Shown: in pieces, positions 1-12,733 of the stretch
Position numbering within the stretch: position 1 is the stretch's first letter
How the letters are laid out: each line of letters starts with the position of its first letter
Source of the DNA: Calliopsis andreniformis
Lineage: Eukaryota > Arthropoda > Insecta > Hymenoptera > Andrenidae
NCBI RefSeq assembly: GCF_051401765.1
Contig: NW_027480569.1
Span: 744,001-808,000, forward strand
Direction of reading: 5' to 3'
Length of the DNA stretch: 64,000 bases
Notes under the pieces: model-generated
Seen by the model: only the letters and a program-made list of their open reading frames with translations
What the model was told of the DNA's origin: nothing
The model's database searches: none
Translations under genes and position numbers: made by a program

Positions 1-30
1 CTGAGGGTTGAGGATTGAGGTTTGAGTATA

Positions 31-54
31 GAATCCTGAGAATTCAGGATATTC
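31..54. repeat. Landmark type I: imperfect palindrome with EcoRI site
   Basis: A 24-base non-heptameric element: GAATCCTG, loop AGAATT, then CAGGATATTC. The arms pair over 8 bases (GAAT/ATTC and CCTG/CAGG) with a two-base AT bulge, and the centre contains GAATTC. Copies start at 31, 1468, 3469, 8972, 13442, 14119, 15024, 16045, 20119, 21677, 23667, 25682, 31185, 38263, 38940, 39845, 40866, 45110, 45787, 46692, 47713, 51675, 53233, 56790, 57811, 59382 and 60403. Variants are ATTT at the end of 21677 and 53233, and GAACTC in 57811 and 60403. Function unknown; I infer only that it is a conserved part of the higher-order unit. Confidence 0.9.
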
Positions 55-175
55 TACTGATCATTGAGCATTTAGGATTGATGGTTGAGTATTGAGGATT
101 GAGAATTGAGGATTGAGGATTGAGTATTGAAGATTGAGGATTGATGATTGAGCATTGAGGATTGTGTATTGAGGA

Positions 176-303
176 TTGACGCTTGAGGATTGAGGGTTGA
201 GGATGTAGGATTGAAGAGAGAGGACTGAGTGTTGAGGATTGAGTGTTGAGGATTGATGCTTGAGGTTTGAGATTTGATTATTGAATATTCTGGATTGAGT
301 ATT
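176..303. repeat. Conserved divergent block upstream of landmark II
   Basis: Ordered rare variants TTGACGCTTGAGG, GGATGTAGGATTGAAGAGAG, a doubled GAGTGTTGAGGATT, GATGCTTGAGGTTTGAG, then TTTGATTATTGAATATTC. Copies precede the type II landmarks at 1743, 3744, 7319 and 9247 and their B equivalents, with the same spacing. The ~7190 copy (and ~29403) has ATTGTGG where others have ATTCTGG. It is a usable diagnostic for a module of the 5.5-kb unit. Confidence 0.8.
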
Positions 304-305
304 GA

Positions 306-333
306 ACCATCAGAATTCAGGATGTTCTATTGA
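306..333. repeat. Landmark type II: ACCATCAGAATTCAGG element
   Basis: Begins ACCATCAGAATTCAGG and continues GATGTTCTATTGAG, so its right half resembles type I (GAATTCAGGATATTCTATTGA) while its left half differs and cannot form the same hairpin. Copies start at 306, 1743, 3744, 7319, 9247, 23942, 25957, 29532 and 31460. Where type I precedes it (31, 1468, 3469, 8972 and their B copies) the spacing is exactly 275 bases. The 7319 and 29532 copies have GATGGTCTATT and no type I upstream. A conserved AT-richer run (TTTGATTATTGAATATT) lies just before each copy. Confidence 0.88.
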
Positions 334-2999
334 GTATTGAGAATTGAGGATTGATGGTTGAGTATTGAGGATTGATGGTTGAGGGTTGAGTGTTGAATAT
401 AGAGGATTGAGGATTGAGGATTGACGATGAGTATTGATGATTGAGGAATGATGATTGAGGATTGAGGATTGAGGATTGGGGATTGAGGATTGAGGATTGA
501 GGAATGATGATTGAGGATTGAGGATTGAGGATTGGGGATTGAAGATTGAGCATTGAGGTTTGAGGACTGAGGGCTGAGGATTGAGGATTGAGGATTTAGG
601 ATTGAGGATGAGGGCTGAGTGTTGAGGATTGAGGTTTGAGGACTGAGGACTGAGGATTGATGATTGAGAATTGAGGATTGAGGATTGAGGATTGAAGATT
701 GAGGATTGGGTATTGAGGATTGAAGAATGAGGATTGAGGATTGAGGATTGAGGATTGAGGATTGAGGAGTGAGTGTTGAAGATTGTGTATTGATCACTGA
801 GGATTGAGGATTGAGGATTGAGGATTGAGGATTGAAGATTGAATATTGAGGATGAAGATTCAGGATTGAGGATTGAGGATTGAGGATGGAGGATGAGGGC
901 TGAGGGTTGAGGATTGAGGTTTGAGGACTGAGGAATGAGGATTAAGGGTTGAGAATTGAGGATTGACGATTGAGGATTGAAGACTGAGGATTGGGTATTG
1001 AGGATTGAACAATGAGGATTGAGGATTGAGGATTGAGGATTGAGGATTGAGGATTGAAGGTTGAGGATTGGGTATTGAGGATTGAAGACTGAGGATTGAG
1101 GATTGAGGATTGAGGATTGAGGATTGAAGATTGAGTATTGAGGATTGAAGGTTGAGGATTGAGGATTGAGGATTGAGGATTGAAGATTTAGTATTGAGGA
1201 TTGAAGATAGAGGATTGAGAATTGAGGATTGAGGATTGAGGATTGAAGATTGAGGATTGGGTAGTGAGGATTGATGAATGAGGATTGAGGATTGAGGATT
1301 GAGGATTGAGGGTTGAGCATTGAAAATTGAGGATTGGGAATTGAGGATTGACGATTGAGGATTGAGTATTGAGGATTGAAGATTGAGTATTGATGATTGA
1401 AGATTGAGGGTTGAGGATTGAGGATTGAGAATGAGGGCTGAGGGTTGAGGATTGAGGTTTGAGTATAGAATCCTGAGAATTCAGGATATTCTATTGATCA
1501 TTGAGCATTTAGGATTGATGGTTGAGTATTGAGGATTGAGAATTGAAGATTGAGAATTGAGTATTGAAGATTGAGGATTGATGATTGAGCATTGAGGATT
1601 GAGTATTGAGGATTGACGCTTGAGGATTGAGGGTTGAGGATGTAGGATTGAAGAGAGAGGACTGAGTGTTGAGGATTGAGTGTTGAGGATTGATGCTTGA
1701 GGTTTGAGATTTGATTATTGAATATTCTGGATTGAGTATTGAACCATCAGAATTCAGGATGTTCTATTGAGTATTGAGAATTGAGGATTGATGGTTGAGT
1801 ATTGAGGATTGATGGTTGAGGGTTGAGTGTTGAATATAGAGGATTGAGGATTGAGGATTGAGGATTGAGTATTGATGATTGAGGAATGATGATTGAGGAT
1901 TGAGGATTGAGGATTGGGGATTGAGGATTGAGGATTGAGGAATGATGATTGAGGATTGAGGATTGAGGATTGGGGATTGAAGATTGAGCATTGAGGTTTG
2001 AGAATTGAGGAATGAGTATTGAAGGTTGAGGATTGATGGTTGTGGATTGAGGATTGGGGATTGAGGATTGAGTATTGAGTATTGAATATTGAGGATTGAT
2101 GATTGAGGACTGAGGATTGTGGATTGAGGATTGAGGATTGAGGATTGAGGATTGAGGATTGAAGATTGAGGATTGGGGATTGAGGAGTGACGATTGAGGA
2201 TTGAGGATTGAGGATTGAGAGTTGAGGATTGATGATTCAAGATTGAGTATTGAGGATTGTAGAATGAGGATTGAGGATTGAGGATTGAGGATTGAGGATT
2301 GAGGATTGAAGATTTAGTATTGAGGATTGAAGATAGAGGATTGAGAATTGAGGATTGAGGATTGAGGATTGAAGATTGAGGATTGGGTAGTGAGGATTGA
2401 TGAATGAGGATTGAGGATTGAGGATTGAGGATGAGGATTGAACATTGAGGACTGAGTGTTGAGTGTTGAGTGATGAGAATTGATGTTTGTGGATAGAGGA
2501 TTGAAGATTGAGGATTGAGTGTTGAGAATTGAAGATTGAGTATTGAGTATAGAAGACTGACAATTGAGGATTGAGGATTGAGTATTGAAGATTAAGGATT
2601 GAGGATAGAGGATTGAGGATTGAGGATAATGAGTATTGAAGATTGAGGATTGATGACTGGGTATTGAGGATTGAGGATTGAAAATTGATTATTAAGGATT
2701 GAAGATTGAGGATTGAGGATTGAGTATTGAGAATTGAGAATTGAGGATGAGGACTGAGGGTTGTGGATTGAGGTTTGAGGAATGATGATTGAGGATTGAG
2801 GATTGAGGATTGAGGATTGAGGATTGAGGATTGAGGATTGAGTATTGAAGATTGAGTATTGATGACTGAGGATTGAGGATTGAGGATTGAGGATTGAGGA
2901 ATGAGTATTGAAGGTTGAGGATTGATGGTTGTGGATTGAGGATTGGGGATTGAGGATTGAGTATTGAGTATTGAATATTGAGGATTGATGATTGAGGAC

Positions 3000-5900
3000 T
3001 GAGGATTGTGGATTGAGGATTGAGGATTGAGGATTGAGGATTGAGGATTGAAGATTGAGGATTGGGGATTGAGGAGTGACGATTGAGGATTGAGGATTGA
3101 GGATTGAGAGTTGAGGATTGATGATTCAAGATTGAGTACTGAGGATTGTAGAATGAGGATTGAGGATTGAGGATTGAAGATTTAGAATTGAGGATTGAAG
3201 ATAGAGGATTGAGAATTGAGGATTGAGGATTTAGGATTCAAGATTGAGGATTGGGTAGTGAGGATTGATGAATGAGGATTGAGGATTGAGGATTGAGGAT
3301 TGAGGATTGAGGATTGAGCATTGAAAATTGAGGATTGGGAATTGAGGATTGACGATTGAGGATTGAGTATTGAGGATTGAAGATTGAGTATTGATGATTG
3401 AAGATTGAGGGTTGAGGATTGAGGATTGAGAATGAGGGCTGAGGGTTGAGGATTGAGGTTTGAGTATAGAATCCTGAGAATTCAGGATATTCTATTGATC
3501 ATTGAGCATTTAGGATTGATGGTTGAGTATTGTGGATTGAGAATTGAGGATTGAGGATTGAGTATTGAAGATTGAGGATTGATGATTGAGCATTGAGGAT
3601 TGAGTATTGAGGATTGACGCTTGAGGATTGAGGGTTGAGGATGTAGGATTGAAGAGAGAGGACTGAGTGTTGAGGATTGAGTGTTGAGGATTGATGCTTG
3701 AGGTTTGAGATTTGATTATTGAATATTCTGGATTGAGTATTGAACCATCAGAATTCAGGATGTTCTATTGAGTATTGAGAATTGAGGATTGATGGTTGAG
3801 TATTCAGGATTGATGGTTGAGGGTTGAGTGTTGAATATAGAGGATTGAGGATTGAGGATTGAGGATTGAGTATTGATGATTGAGGAATGATGATTGAGGA
3901 TTGAGGATTGAGGATTGGGGATTGAGGATTGAGGATTGAGGAATGATGATTGAGGATTGAGGATTGAGGATTGGGGATTGAAGATTGAGCATTGAGGTTT
4001 GAGGACTGAGGGCTGAGGATTGAGGATTGAGGATTTAGGATTGAGGATGAGGGCTGAGTGTTGAGGATTGAGGTTTGAGGACTGAGGACTGAGGATTGAT
4101 GATTGAGAATTGAGGATTGAGGATTGAGGATTGAAGATTGAGGATTGGGTATTGAGGATTGAAGAATGAGGATTGAGGATTGAGGATTGAGGATTGAGGA
4201 TTGAGGATTGAGTATTGAAGATTGAGTATTGATCACTGAGTATTGAGGATTGAGGATTGAGGATTGAGGATTGAAGATTGAATATTGAGGATTGAAGATT
4301 CAGGATTGAGGATTGAGGATTGAGGATTGAGGATGGAGGATGAGGGCTGAGGGTTGAGGATTGAGGTTTGAGGACTGAGGAATGAGGATTAAGGGTTGAG
4401 AATTGAGGATTGAGGATTGAGGATTGAAGATTGAGGATTGGGTATTGAGGATTGAAGAATGAGGATTGAGGATTGAGGATTGAGGATTGAGGTTTGAGGA
4501 TTGAAGGTTGAGGATTGGGTATTGAGGATTGAAGACTGAGGATTGAGGATTGAGGATTGAGGATTGAGGATTGAAGATTGAGTATTGAGGATTGAAGGTT
4601 GAGGATTGAGGATTGAGGATTGAGGATTGAAGATTGAAGATTGAATATTGAGGATTGAAGATTGAGGATTGAGTATTGAGGATTGAGGATTGAGTATTGA
4701 GGATTGAGGATTGAGTATTGAAGATTGAGGATTGATGATTGAGGATTGAGGATTGAGGATTGAGGATTGAAGATTGAATATTGATGATTGAATATTGAGG
4801 GCTGAGGATTGAGTGTTGTGGATTGAGGACGAGGACTGAGGGTTGAATATTGATGTTTTAGGTCTGAGGATTAAGGATTGAGGATTGAGAATTGAGGATT
4901 GAGGAATGAGGATTGAAGATTGATGTTTGGGTATTGAGGATTGAAGAATGAGGATTGAGGATTGAGGTTTGAGGATTGAAGATTGCAGGTTGAGTATTGA
5001 GGATTGAAGATTGAGTTTTGAGGATTGAAGATTGACGATTGAGGATTGAGGATTGAGGATTGAGGATTGAACGTTGAGGACTGAGTGTTGAGGGCTGAGT
5101 GATGAGAATTGATGTTTGTGGATAGAGGTTTGAAGATTGCAGTTTGAGTATTGAGTATTGAAAGCTGTGAATTGAGGATATTCTATTGAGGATTGAGGAT
5201 TGACAATTGATTGTTGAGGACTGAGGGCCGAAGATTGAGGACTCAGGATTGAGGATTCAGAATTGAGGTTTGAGGACTGAGGATTGAGATTGAGGATTGA
5301 GTGTTGAGTATTGAAGATTGAGTATTGAGGATTGAAGACTGACGATTGAGGATTGAGGATTCAGGATTGAGGATTGAAGATTGAGGATTGAGGATTGAGG
5401 ATTGAGGATTGAGGGTCGAAGATTGTGGATTGAGGATTGAGGATGGAGGATTGAGGATTGAGGATTGAAGATTGAGTATTGATGCCTGAGGACTGAGGAT
5501 TGAGGATTGAGGATTGAAGATTGAGTATTGAGGATTGAAGATTGAGGATTGAGGATTGAGAATTGAGGATGGAGGATGAGGGCTGAGGGTTGAGGATTGA
5601 GGTTTGAGGACTGAGGACTGAGGATTGAGGATTGAGGATTGAGGATTGAGGATTGAGGATTGAGGATTGAGGATTGAGGATTGAGGTTTGAAGATTGAGT
5701 ATTGAGGATTGAACATTGAGGATTGAGGATTGAGGATTGAGGATTGGGCATTCAAGATTGAGTATTGAGGATTGAAGATTGAGGATTGATGATTGAGGAT
5801 TGAGGATTGAGGACTGAGGATTGAAGATTGAGTATTGATGACTGAAGATTGACGATTCAGGATTGACGATTGAGGTTTGAAGATTGAGTATTGAGGATTG

Positions 5901-7168
5901 AACATTGAGGATTGAGGATTGAGGATTGAGGATTGGGCATTCAAGATTGAGTATTGAGGATTGAAGATTGAGGATTGAGAATTGAGGATTGAGAATTGAG
6001 TATTGAGGATGAGGACTGAGGGTTGTGGATTGAGGTTTGAGGAATGAGGATTGAGGATTAAGGATTGAGGATTGAGGATTGAAGATTGAGGATTGAGGAT
6101 TGAAGATTGAGTATTGAGGATTGAAGATTGAGGATTGAGGATTGAGGATTGGGGATTGAGGATTGAGGATTGAGGATTGAGGATTGAGAATTGAGAACTG
6201 ATAATGAGGTCTGAGGGTTGAGGATTGAGGATAGAGTATTGAGGATTGAGGATTGAGTATTGAAGATTGAGGATTGATGACTGAGTATTGAGGATTGAGG
6301 ATTGAAAATTGATTATTAAGGATTGAAGATTGAGGATTGAGGATTGAGGATTGAGAATTGAGGATTGAGTATTGAGTATTGAAGATTGAGGATTGATGAT
6401 TGAGGATTGAGGATTGAGGATTGAAGATTGAATATTGATGATTGAATATTGAGGACTGAGGATTGAGGTTTGTGTATTGAGGACGAGGACTGAGGGTTGA
6501 ATATTGATGTTTGAGGTCTGAGGGTTAAGGATTGAGGATTGAGAATTGAGGACTGAGGATTGAGGATCGAAGATTGAGGATTGGGTATTGAGGATTGAAG
6601 AATGAGGATTGAGGATTGAAGTTTGAGGATTGAGTATTGAGGATTGAAGATTGAGGATTGAGGACTGAGGATTGAGGATTGAGGATTGAGTATTGAGGAT
6701 TGAGGATTGAGTACTGAGGATTGGAGACTGAGGATTGAGGATTGAGGATTGGGGATTGACGGTGAGTGCTGAGGGTTGAGGATTGAGGTTTGAGGACTGA
6801 GGACTGAGGATTGAGGATTGAGAATTGAGGATTGAGGATTGAGGATTGAAGATTGAGGATTGGGTATTGAGGATTGAAGAATGAGGATTGAGGATTGAGG
6901 ATTGAGGATTGAGGAATGAAAATTGAGGGTTGAGGGTTGAGGATTGAGGATTGAAGAATGAGTATTGACGATTGAAGATTGAGGATTGAGGATTGAGGAT
7001 TGGAGATTTAGTATTGAGGATTGAAAATAGAGGATTGAGAATTGAGGATTGAGGATTGAGGATTGAAGATTGAGGATTGGGTAGTGAGGATTGATGAATG
7101 AGGATTGAGGATTGAGGATTGAGGATTGAGGATTGAGGATTGAGCATTGAAAATTGAGGATTGGGCAT
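3000..7168. repeat. ~5.5-kb internal direct repeat of A, copy 1
   Basis: Collinear with ~8490-12733. Paired positions are 3129/8618 (5489), 3469/8972 (5503), 5257/10704 (5447) and 7168/12733 (5565). The drift reflects gains and losses of heptamers and one replaced segment near 5.87-5.98 kb. One visible difference is a block of nine heptamers around 4145-4207 that is missing near 9640. Block B carries the same pair (copy 1 about 25.2-29.4 kb). This duplication predates the A/B duplication because it is shared by both and more diverged. Confidence 0.75.
5128..5245. repeat. Landmark type III: divergent island around GGATATTCTATTGA
   Basis: About 120 bases with weak heptamer character: GGTTTGAAGATTGCAG, then TATTGAAA, GAATTGAGGATATTCTATTG, a GACAA segment and CTGAGGGCCGAAG. 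It lacks the EcoRI site because GAATTG replaces GAATTC. GGATATTCTATTGA of this type starts near 5176, 10623, 15796, 16781, 17068, 17795 and 19236 in A, at their offsets in B, and near 55325, 55892, 56416, 57562, 58547, 58834, 60154, 61139, 61426, 62936 and 63941 in the tail. Subtypes differ before the box: AAGCTGTGAATTG, AACATTGAATTG and AACTTTGAATAG. Confidence 0.85.
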
Positions 7169-8489
7169 TGAGGATTGAGTATTGAGGATTGACGCTTGAG
7201 GATTGAGGGTTGAGGATGTAGGATTGAAGAGAGAGGACTGAGTGTTGAGGATTGAGTGTTGAGGATTGATGCTTGAGGTTTGAGATTTGATTATTGAATA
7301 TTGTGGATTGAGTATTGAACCATCAGAATTCAGGATGGTCTATTGAGTATTGACTATTGAGGATTGAAGATTGAGGATTGAGGATTGAGGATTGAGGATT
7401 GAGGGTCGAAGATTGTGGATTGAGGATTGAGGATGGAGGAATGAGTATTGAGGATTGAAGATTGAGGATTGAGGATTGAGAATTGAGGATGGAGGATGAG
7501 GGCTGAGGGTTGAGGGTTGAGGTTTGAGGACTGAGGACTGAGGATTGAGGATTGATGATTGAGGATTGAGGATTGAGGATAGAGGATTGAGGATTGAGGA
7601 TTGAAGATTGAGTATTGAGGATTGAACATTGAGGATTGAGGATTGAGGATTGAGGATTGGGTATTGAAGATTGAGTATTGAGGATTGAGGATTGAGGATG
7701 GAGTATTGTGGATTGAGGATTGAAGATTGAGTATTGATGCCTGAGGATTGAAGATTGAGTATTGTAGCCTGAGGATTGAGGATTCAGGATTGAGGATTGA
7801 AGATTGAGTATTGAGGATTGAAGATTGAGGATTGAGGATTGAGAATTGAGGATGGAGGATGAGGGCTGAGGGTTGAGGATTGAGGTTTGAGGACTGAGGA
7901 CTGAGGATTGAGGATTGAGAATTGAGGATTGAGGATTGAGGATTGAGGATTGAGGATTGAGGATTGAAGATTGAGTATTGAGGATTGAACATTGAGGATT
8001 GAGGATTGAGGATTGAGGATTGGGCATTGAAGATTGAGTATTGAGGATTGAAGATTGAGGATTGATGATTGAGGATTGAGGATTGAGGTCTGAGGATTGA
8101 AGATTGAGTATTGAGGACTGAAGATTGACGATTCAGGATTGAGGATTGAGGATTGAAGATTGAGTATTGAGGATTGAAGATTGAGGATTGAGGATTGATC
8201 ATTGGGGACTGAGGATTGAGGACTGAGGATTGAGGATTGAGAATTGAGAACTGATAATGAGGACTGAGGGTTGAGGATTGAGGATAGAGGATTGAGGATT
8301 GAGGATTGAGGATTGAGGATTGAGGATTGAGTATTGAAGATTGAGTATTGATGACTGAGGATTGAGGATTGAGGATTGAGGATTGAGGAATGAGTATTGA
8401 AGGTTGAGGATTGATGGTTGTGGATTGAGGATTGGGGATTGAGGATTGAGTATTGAGTATTGAATATTGAGGATTGATGATTGAGGACT

Positions 8490-11400
8490 GAGTATTGTGG
8501 ATTGAGGATTGAGGATTGAGGATTGAGGATTGAGGATTGAAGATTGAGGATTGGGGATTGAGGAGTGACGATTGAGGATTGAGGATTGAGGATTGAGAGT
8601 TGAGGATTGATGATTCAAGATTGAGTACTGAGGATTGTAGAATGAGGATTGAGGATTGAGGATTGAGGATTGAGGATTGAGGATTGAAGATTTAGTATTG
8701 AGGATTGAAGATAGAGGATTGAGAATTGAGGATTGAGGATTGAGGATTCAAGATTGAGGATTGGGTAGTGAGGATTGATGAATGAGGATTGAGGATTGAG
8801 GATTGAGGATTGAGGATTGAGCATTGAAAATTGAGGATTGGGAATTGAGGATTGACGATTGAGGATTGAGTATTGAGGATTGAATATTGTGTATTGATGA
8901 TTGAAGATTGAGGGTTGAGGATTGAGGATTGAGAATGAGGGCTGAGGGTTGAGGATTGAGGTTTGAGTATAGAATCCTGAGAATTCAGGATATTCTATTG
9001 ATCATTGAGCATTTAGGATTGATGGTTGAGTATTGAGGATTGAGAATTGAGGATTGAGGATTGAGTATTGAAGATTGAGGATTGATGATTGAGCATTGAG
9101 GATTGAGTATTGAGGATTGACGCTTGAGGATTGAGGGTTGAGGATGTAGGATTGAAGAGAGAGGACTGAGTGTTGAGGATTGAGTGTTGAGGATTGATGC
9201 TTGAGGTTTGAGATTTGATTATTGAATATTCTGGATTGAGTATTGAACCATCAGAATTCAGGATGTTCTATTGAGTATTGAGAATTGAGGATTGATGGTT
9301 GAGTATTCAGGATTGATGGTTGAGGGTTGAGTGTTGAATATAGAGGATTGAGGATTGAGGATTGAGGATTGAGTATTGATGATTGAGGAATGATGATTGA
9401 GGATTGAGGATTGAGGATTGGGGATTGAGGATTGAGGATTGAGGAATGATGATTGAGGATTGAGGATTGAGGATTGGGGATTGAAGATTGAGCATTGAGG
9501 TTTGAGGACTGAGGGCTGAGGATTGAGGATTGAGGATTTAGGATTGAGGATGAGGGCTGAGTGTTGAGGATTGAGGTTTGAGGACTGAGGACTGAGGATT
9601 GATGATTGAGAATTGAGGATTGAGGATTGAGGATTGAAGATTGAGGATTGAGGATTGAGTATTGAAGATTGAGTATTGATCACTGAGGATTGAGGATTGA
9701 GGATTGAGGATTGAGGATTGAAGATTGAATATTGAGGATTGAAGATTCAGGATTGAGGATTGAGGATTGAGGATTGAGGATGGAGGATGAGGGCTGAGGG
9801 TTGAGGATTGAGGTTTGAGGACTGAGGAATGAGGATTAAGGGTTGAGAATTGAGGATTGAGGATTGAGGATTGAAGATTGAGGATTGGGTATTGAGGATT
9901 GAAGAATGAGGATTGAGGATTGAGGATTGAGGATTGAGGTTTGAGGATTGAAGGTTGAGGATTGGGTATTGAGGATTGAAGACTGAGGATTGAGGATTGA
10001 GGATTGAGGATTGAGGATTGAAGATTGAGTATTGAGGATTGAAGGTTGTGGATTGAGGATTGAGGATTGAGGATTGAAGATTGAAGATTGAATATTGAGG
10101 ATTGAAGATTGAGGATTGAGTATTGAGGATTGAGGATTGAGTATTGAGGATTGAGGATTGAGTATTGAAGATTGAGGATTGATGATTGAGGATTGAGGAT
10201 TGAGGATTGAGGATTGAAGATTGAATATTGATGATTGAATATTGAGGGCTGAGGATTGAGTGTTGTGGATTGAGGACGAGGACTGAGGGTTGAATATTGA
10301 TGTTTTAGGTCTGAGGATTAAGGATTGAGGATTGAGAATTGAGGATTGAGGAATGAGGATTGAAGATTGATGTTTGGGTATTGAGGATTGAAGAATGAGG
10401 ATTGAGGATTGAGGTTTGAGGATTGAAGATTGCAGGTTGAGTATTGAGGATTGAAGATTGAGTATTGAGGATTGAAGATTGACGATTGAGGATTGAGGAT
10501 TGAGGATTGAGGATTGAACGTTGAGGACTGAGTGTTGAGGGCTGAGTGATGAGAATTGATGTTTGTGGATAGAGGTTTGAAGATTGCAGTTTGAGTATTG
10601 AGTATTGAAAGCTGTGAATTGAGGATATTCTATTGAGGATTGAGGATTGACAATTGATTGTTGAGGACTGAGGGCCGAAGATTGAGGACTCAGGATTGAG
10701 GATTCAGAATTGAGGTTTGAGGACTGAGGATTGAGATTGAGGATTGAGTGTTGAGTATTGAAGATTGAGTATTGAGGATTGAAGACTGACGATTGAGGAT
10801 TGAGGATTGAGGATTGAGGATTGAAGATTGAGGATTGAGGATTGAGGATTGAGGATTGAGGGTCGAAGATTGTGGATTGAGGATTGAGGATGGAGGATTG
10901 AGGATTGAGGATTGAAGATTGAGTATTGATGCCTGAGGACTGAGGATTGAGGATTGAGGATTGAAGATTGAGTATTGAGGATTGAAGATTGAGGATTGAG
11001 GATTGAGAATTGAGGATGGAGGATGAGGGCTGAGGGTTGAGGATTGAGGTTTGAGGACTGAGGACTGAGGATTGAGGATTGAGGATTGAGGATTGAGGAT
11101 TGAGGATTGAGGATTGAGGATTGAGGATTGAGGTTTGAAGATTGAGTATTGAGGATTGAACATTGAGGATTGAGGATTGAGGATTGAGGATTGGGCATTC
11201 AAGATTGAGTATTGAGGATTGAAGATTGAGGATTGATGATTGAGGATTGAGGATTGAGGACTGAGGATTGAAGATTGAGTATTGATGACTGAAGATTGAC
11301 GATTCAGGATTGAGGATTGAGGATTGAAGATTGAGTGTTGAAGATTGAAGATTGAGGATTGAGGATTGATCATTGAGGACTGAGGATTGAGGACTGAGGA

Positions 11401-12733
11401 TTGAGGATTGAGAATTGAGAACTGATAATGAGGACTGAGGGTTGAGGATTGAGGATAGAGGATTGAGGATTGAGGATTGAGTATTGAAGATTGAGGATTG
11501 ATGTCTGAGTATTGAGGATTGAGGATTGAAGATTGATTATTGAGGATTGAAGATTGAGGATTGAGAATTGAGGATTGAGAATTGAGTATTGAGGATGAGG
11601 ACTGAGGGTTGTGGATTGAGGTTTGAGGAATGAGGATTGAGGATTAAGGATTGAGGATTGAGGATTGAAGATTGAGGATTGAGGATTGAAGATTGAGTAT
11701 TGAGGATTGAAGATTGAGGATTGAGGATTTAGGATTGGGGATTGAGGATTGAGGATTGAGGATTGAGGATTGAGAATTGAGAACTGATAATGAGGTCTGA
11801 GGGTTGAGGATTGAGGATAGAGTATTGAGGATTGAGGATTGAGTATTGAAGATTGAGGATTGATGACTGAGTATTGAGGATTGAGGATTGAAAATTGATT
11901 ATTAAGGATTGAAGATTGAGGATTGAGGATTGAGGATTGAGAATTGAGGATTGAGTATTGAGTATTGAAGATTGAGGATTGATGATTGAGGATTGAGGAT
12001 TGAGGATTGAAGATTGAATATTGATGATTGAATATTGAGGACTAAGGATTGAGGTTTGTGTATTGAGGACGAGGACTGAGGGTTGAATATTGATGTTTGA
12101 GGTCTGAGGGTTAAGGATTGAGGATTGAGAATTGAGGACTGAGGATTGAGGATCGAAGATTGAGGATTGGGTATTGAGGATTGAAGAATGAGGATTGAGG
12201 ATTGAAGTTTGAGGATTGAGTATTGAGGATTGAAGATTGAGGATTGAGGACTGAGGATTGAGGATTGAGGATTGAGTATTGAGGATTGAGGTTTGAGTAC
12301 TGAGGATTGGAGACTGAGGATTGAGGATTGAGGATTGGGGATTGACGGTGAGTGCTGAGGGTTGAGGATTGAGGTTTGAGGACTGAGGACTGAGGATTGA
12401 GGATTGAGAATTGAGGATTGAGGATTGAGGATTGAAGATTGAGGATTGGGTATTGAGGATTGAAGAATGAGGATTGAGGATTGAGGATTGAGGATTGAGG
12501 AATGAAAATTGAGGGTTGAGGGTTGAGGATTGAGGATTGAAGAATGAGTATTGACGATTGAAGATTGAGGATTGAGGATTGAGGATTGGAGATTTAGTAT
12601 TGAGGATTGAAGATAGAGGATTGAGAATTGAGGATTGAGGATTGAGGATTGAAGATTGAGGATTGGGTAGTGAGGATTGATGAATGAGGATTGAGGATTG
12701 AGGATTGAGGATTGAGGATTGAGGATTGAGCAT
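8490..12733. repeat. ~5.5-kb internal direct repeat of A, copy 2
   Basis: Second copy of the ~5.5-kb module, preceded by a mosaic segment (7160-8490). That segment begins at the 1585-like position (GCATTGAGGATTGAGTATTG) and then switches at about 7340 to a 5390-like sequence containing GAGGGTCGAAGATTG. Compared with copy 1 it lacks nine heptamers near 9640 and has a different 11.32-11.56 kb segment. In block B the equivalent region is interrupted by the 1304-bp expansion. Confidence 0.72.

Larger units (their letters stand above)
1..470. repeat. Partial block preceding unit A
   Basis: This stretch matches 1438-1907 (offset 1437) and 3439-3908 (offset 3438). It includes the palindromic landmark at 31, the block with GATGTAGGATTGAAGAGAGAGG near 203, and the second EcoRI landmark at 306. 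It has one private change near 424-431, GACGATGAG where the other copies read GAGGATTGAG. The similarity to the 3439 copy continues past 470 to about 1190, so 470 is only the point where the large A/B duplication becomes detectable. Confidence 0.7.

Noticed and set aside
31..54. Rho-independent terminator or regulatory hairpin
   Set aside because: The stem is 8 bp with a bulge and there is no T run after it. No gene is nearby, and it recurs 27 times as part of the repeat unit.
5128..5245. Transposon remnant or tRNA-like insertion in the divergent islands
   Set aside because: The islands still show heptamer spacing on both sides. They have no terminal repeats, target duplications, cloverleaf or poly-A tail, and the ~120 bases are too close to the heptamer composition.
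5243..7168. 641-codon frame, conserved identically at 27456-29381
   Set aside because: Its conservation simply follows from the DNA duplication of block A into B. The product is only NPQSSIL-type repeats, and alternative frames over the same DNA are also open.
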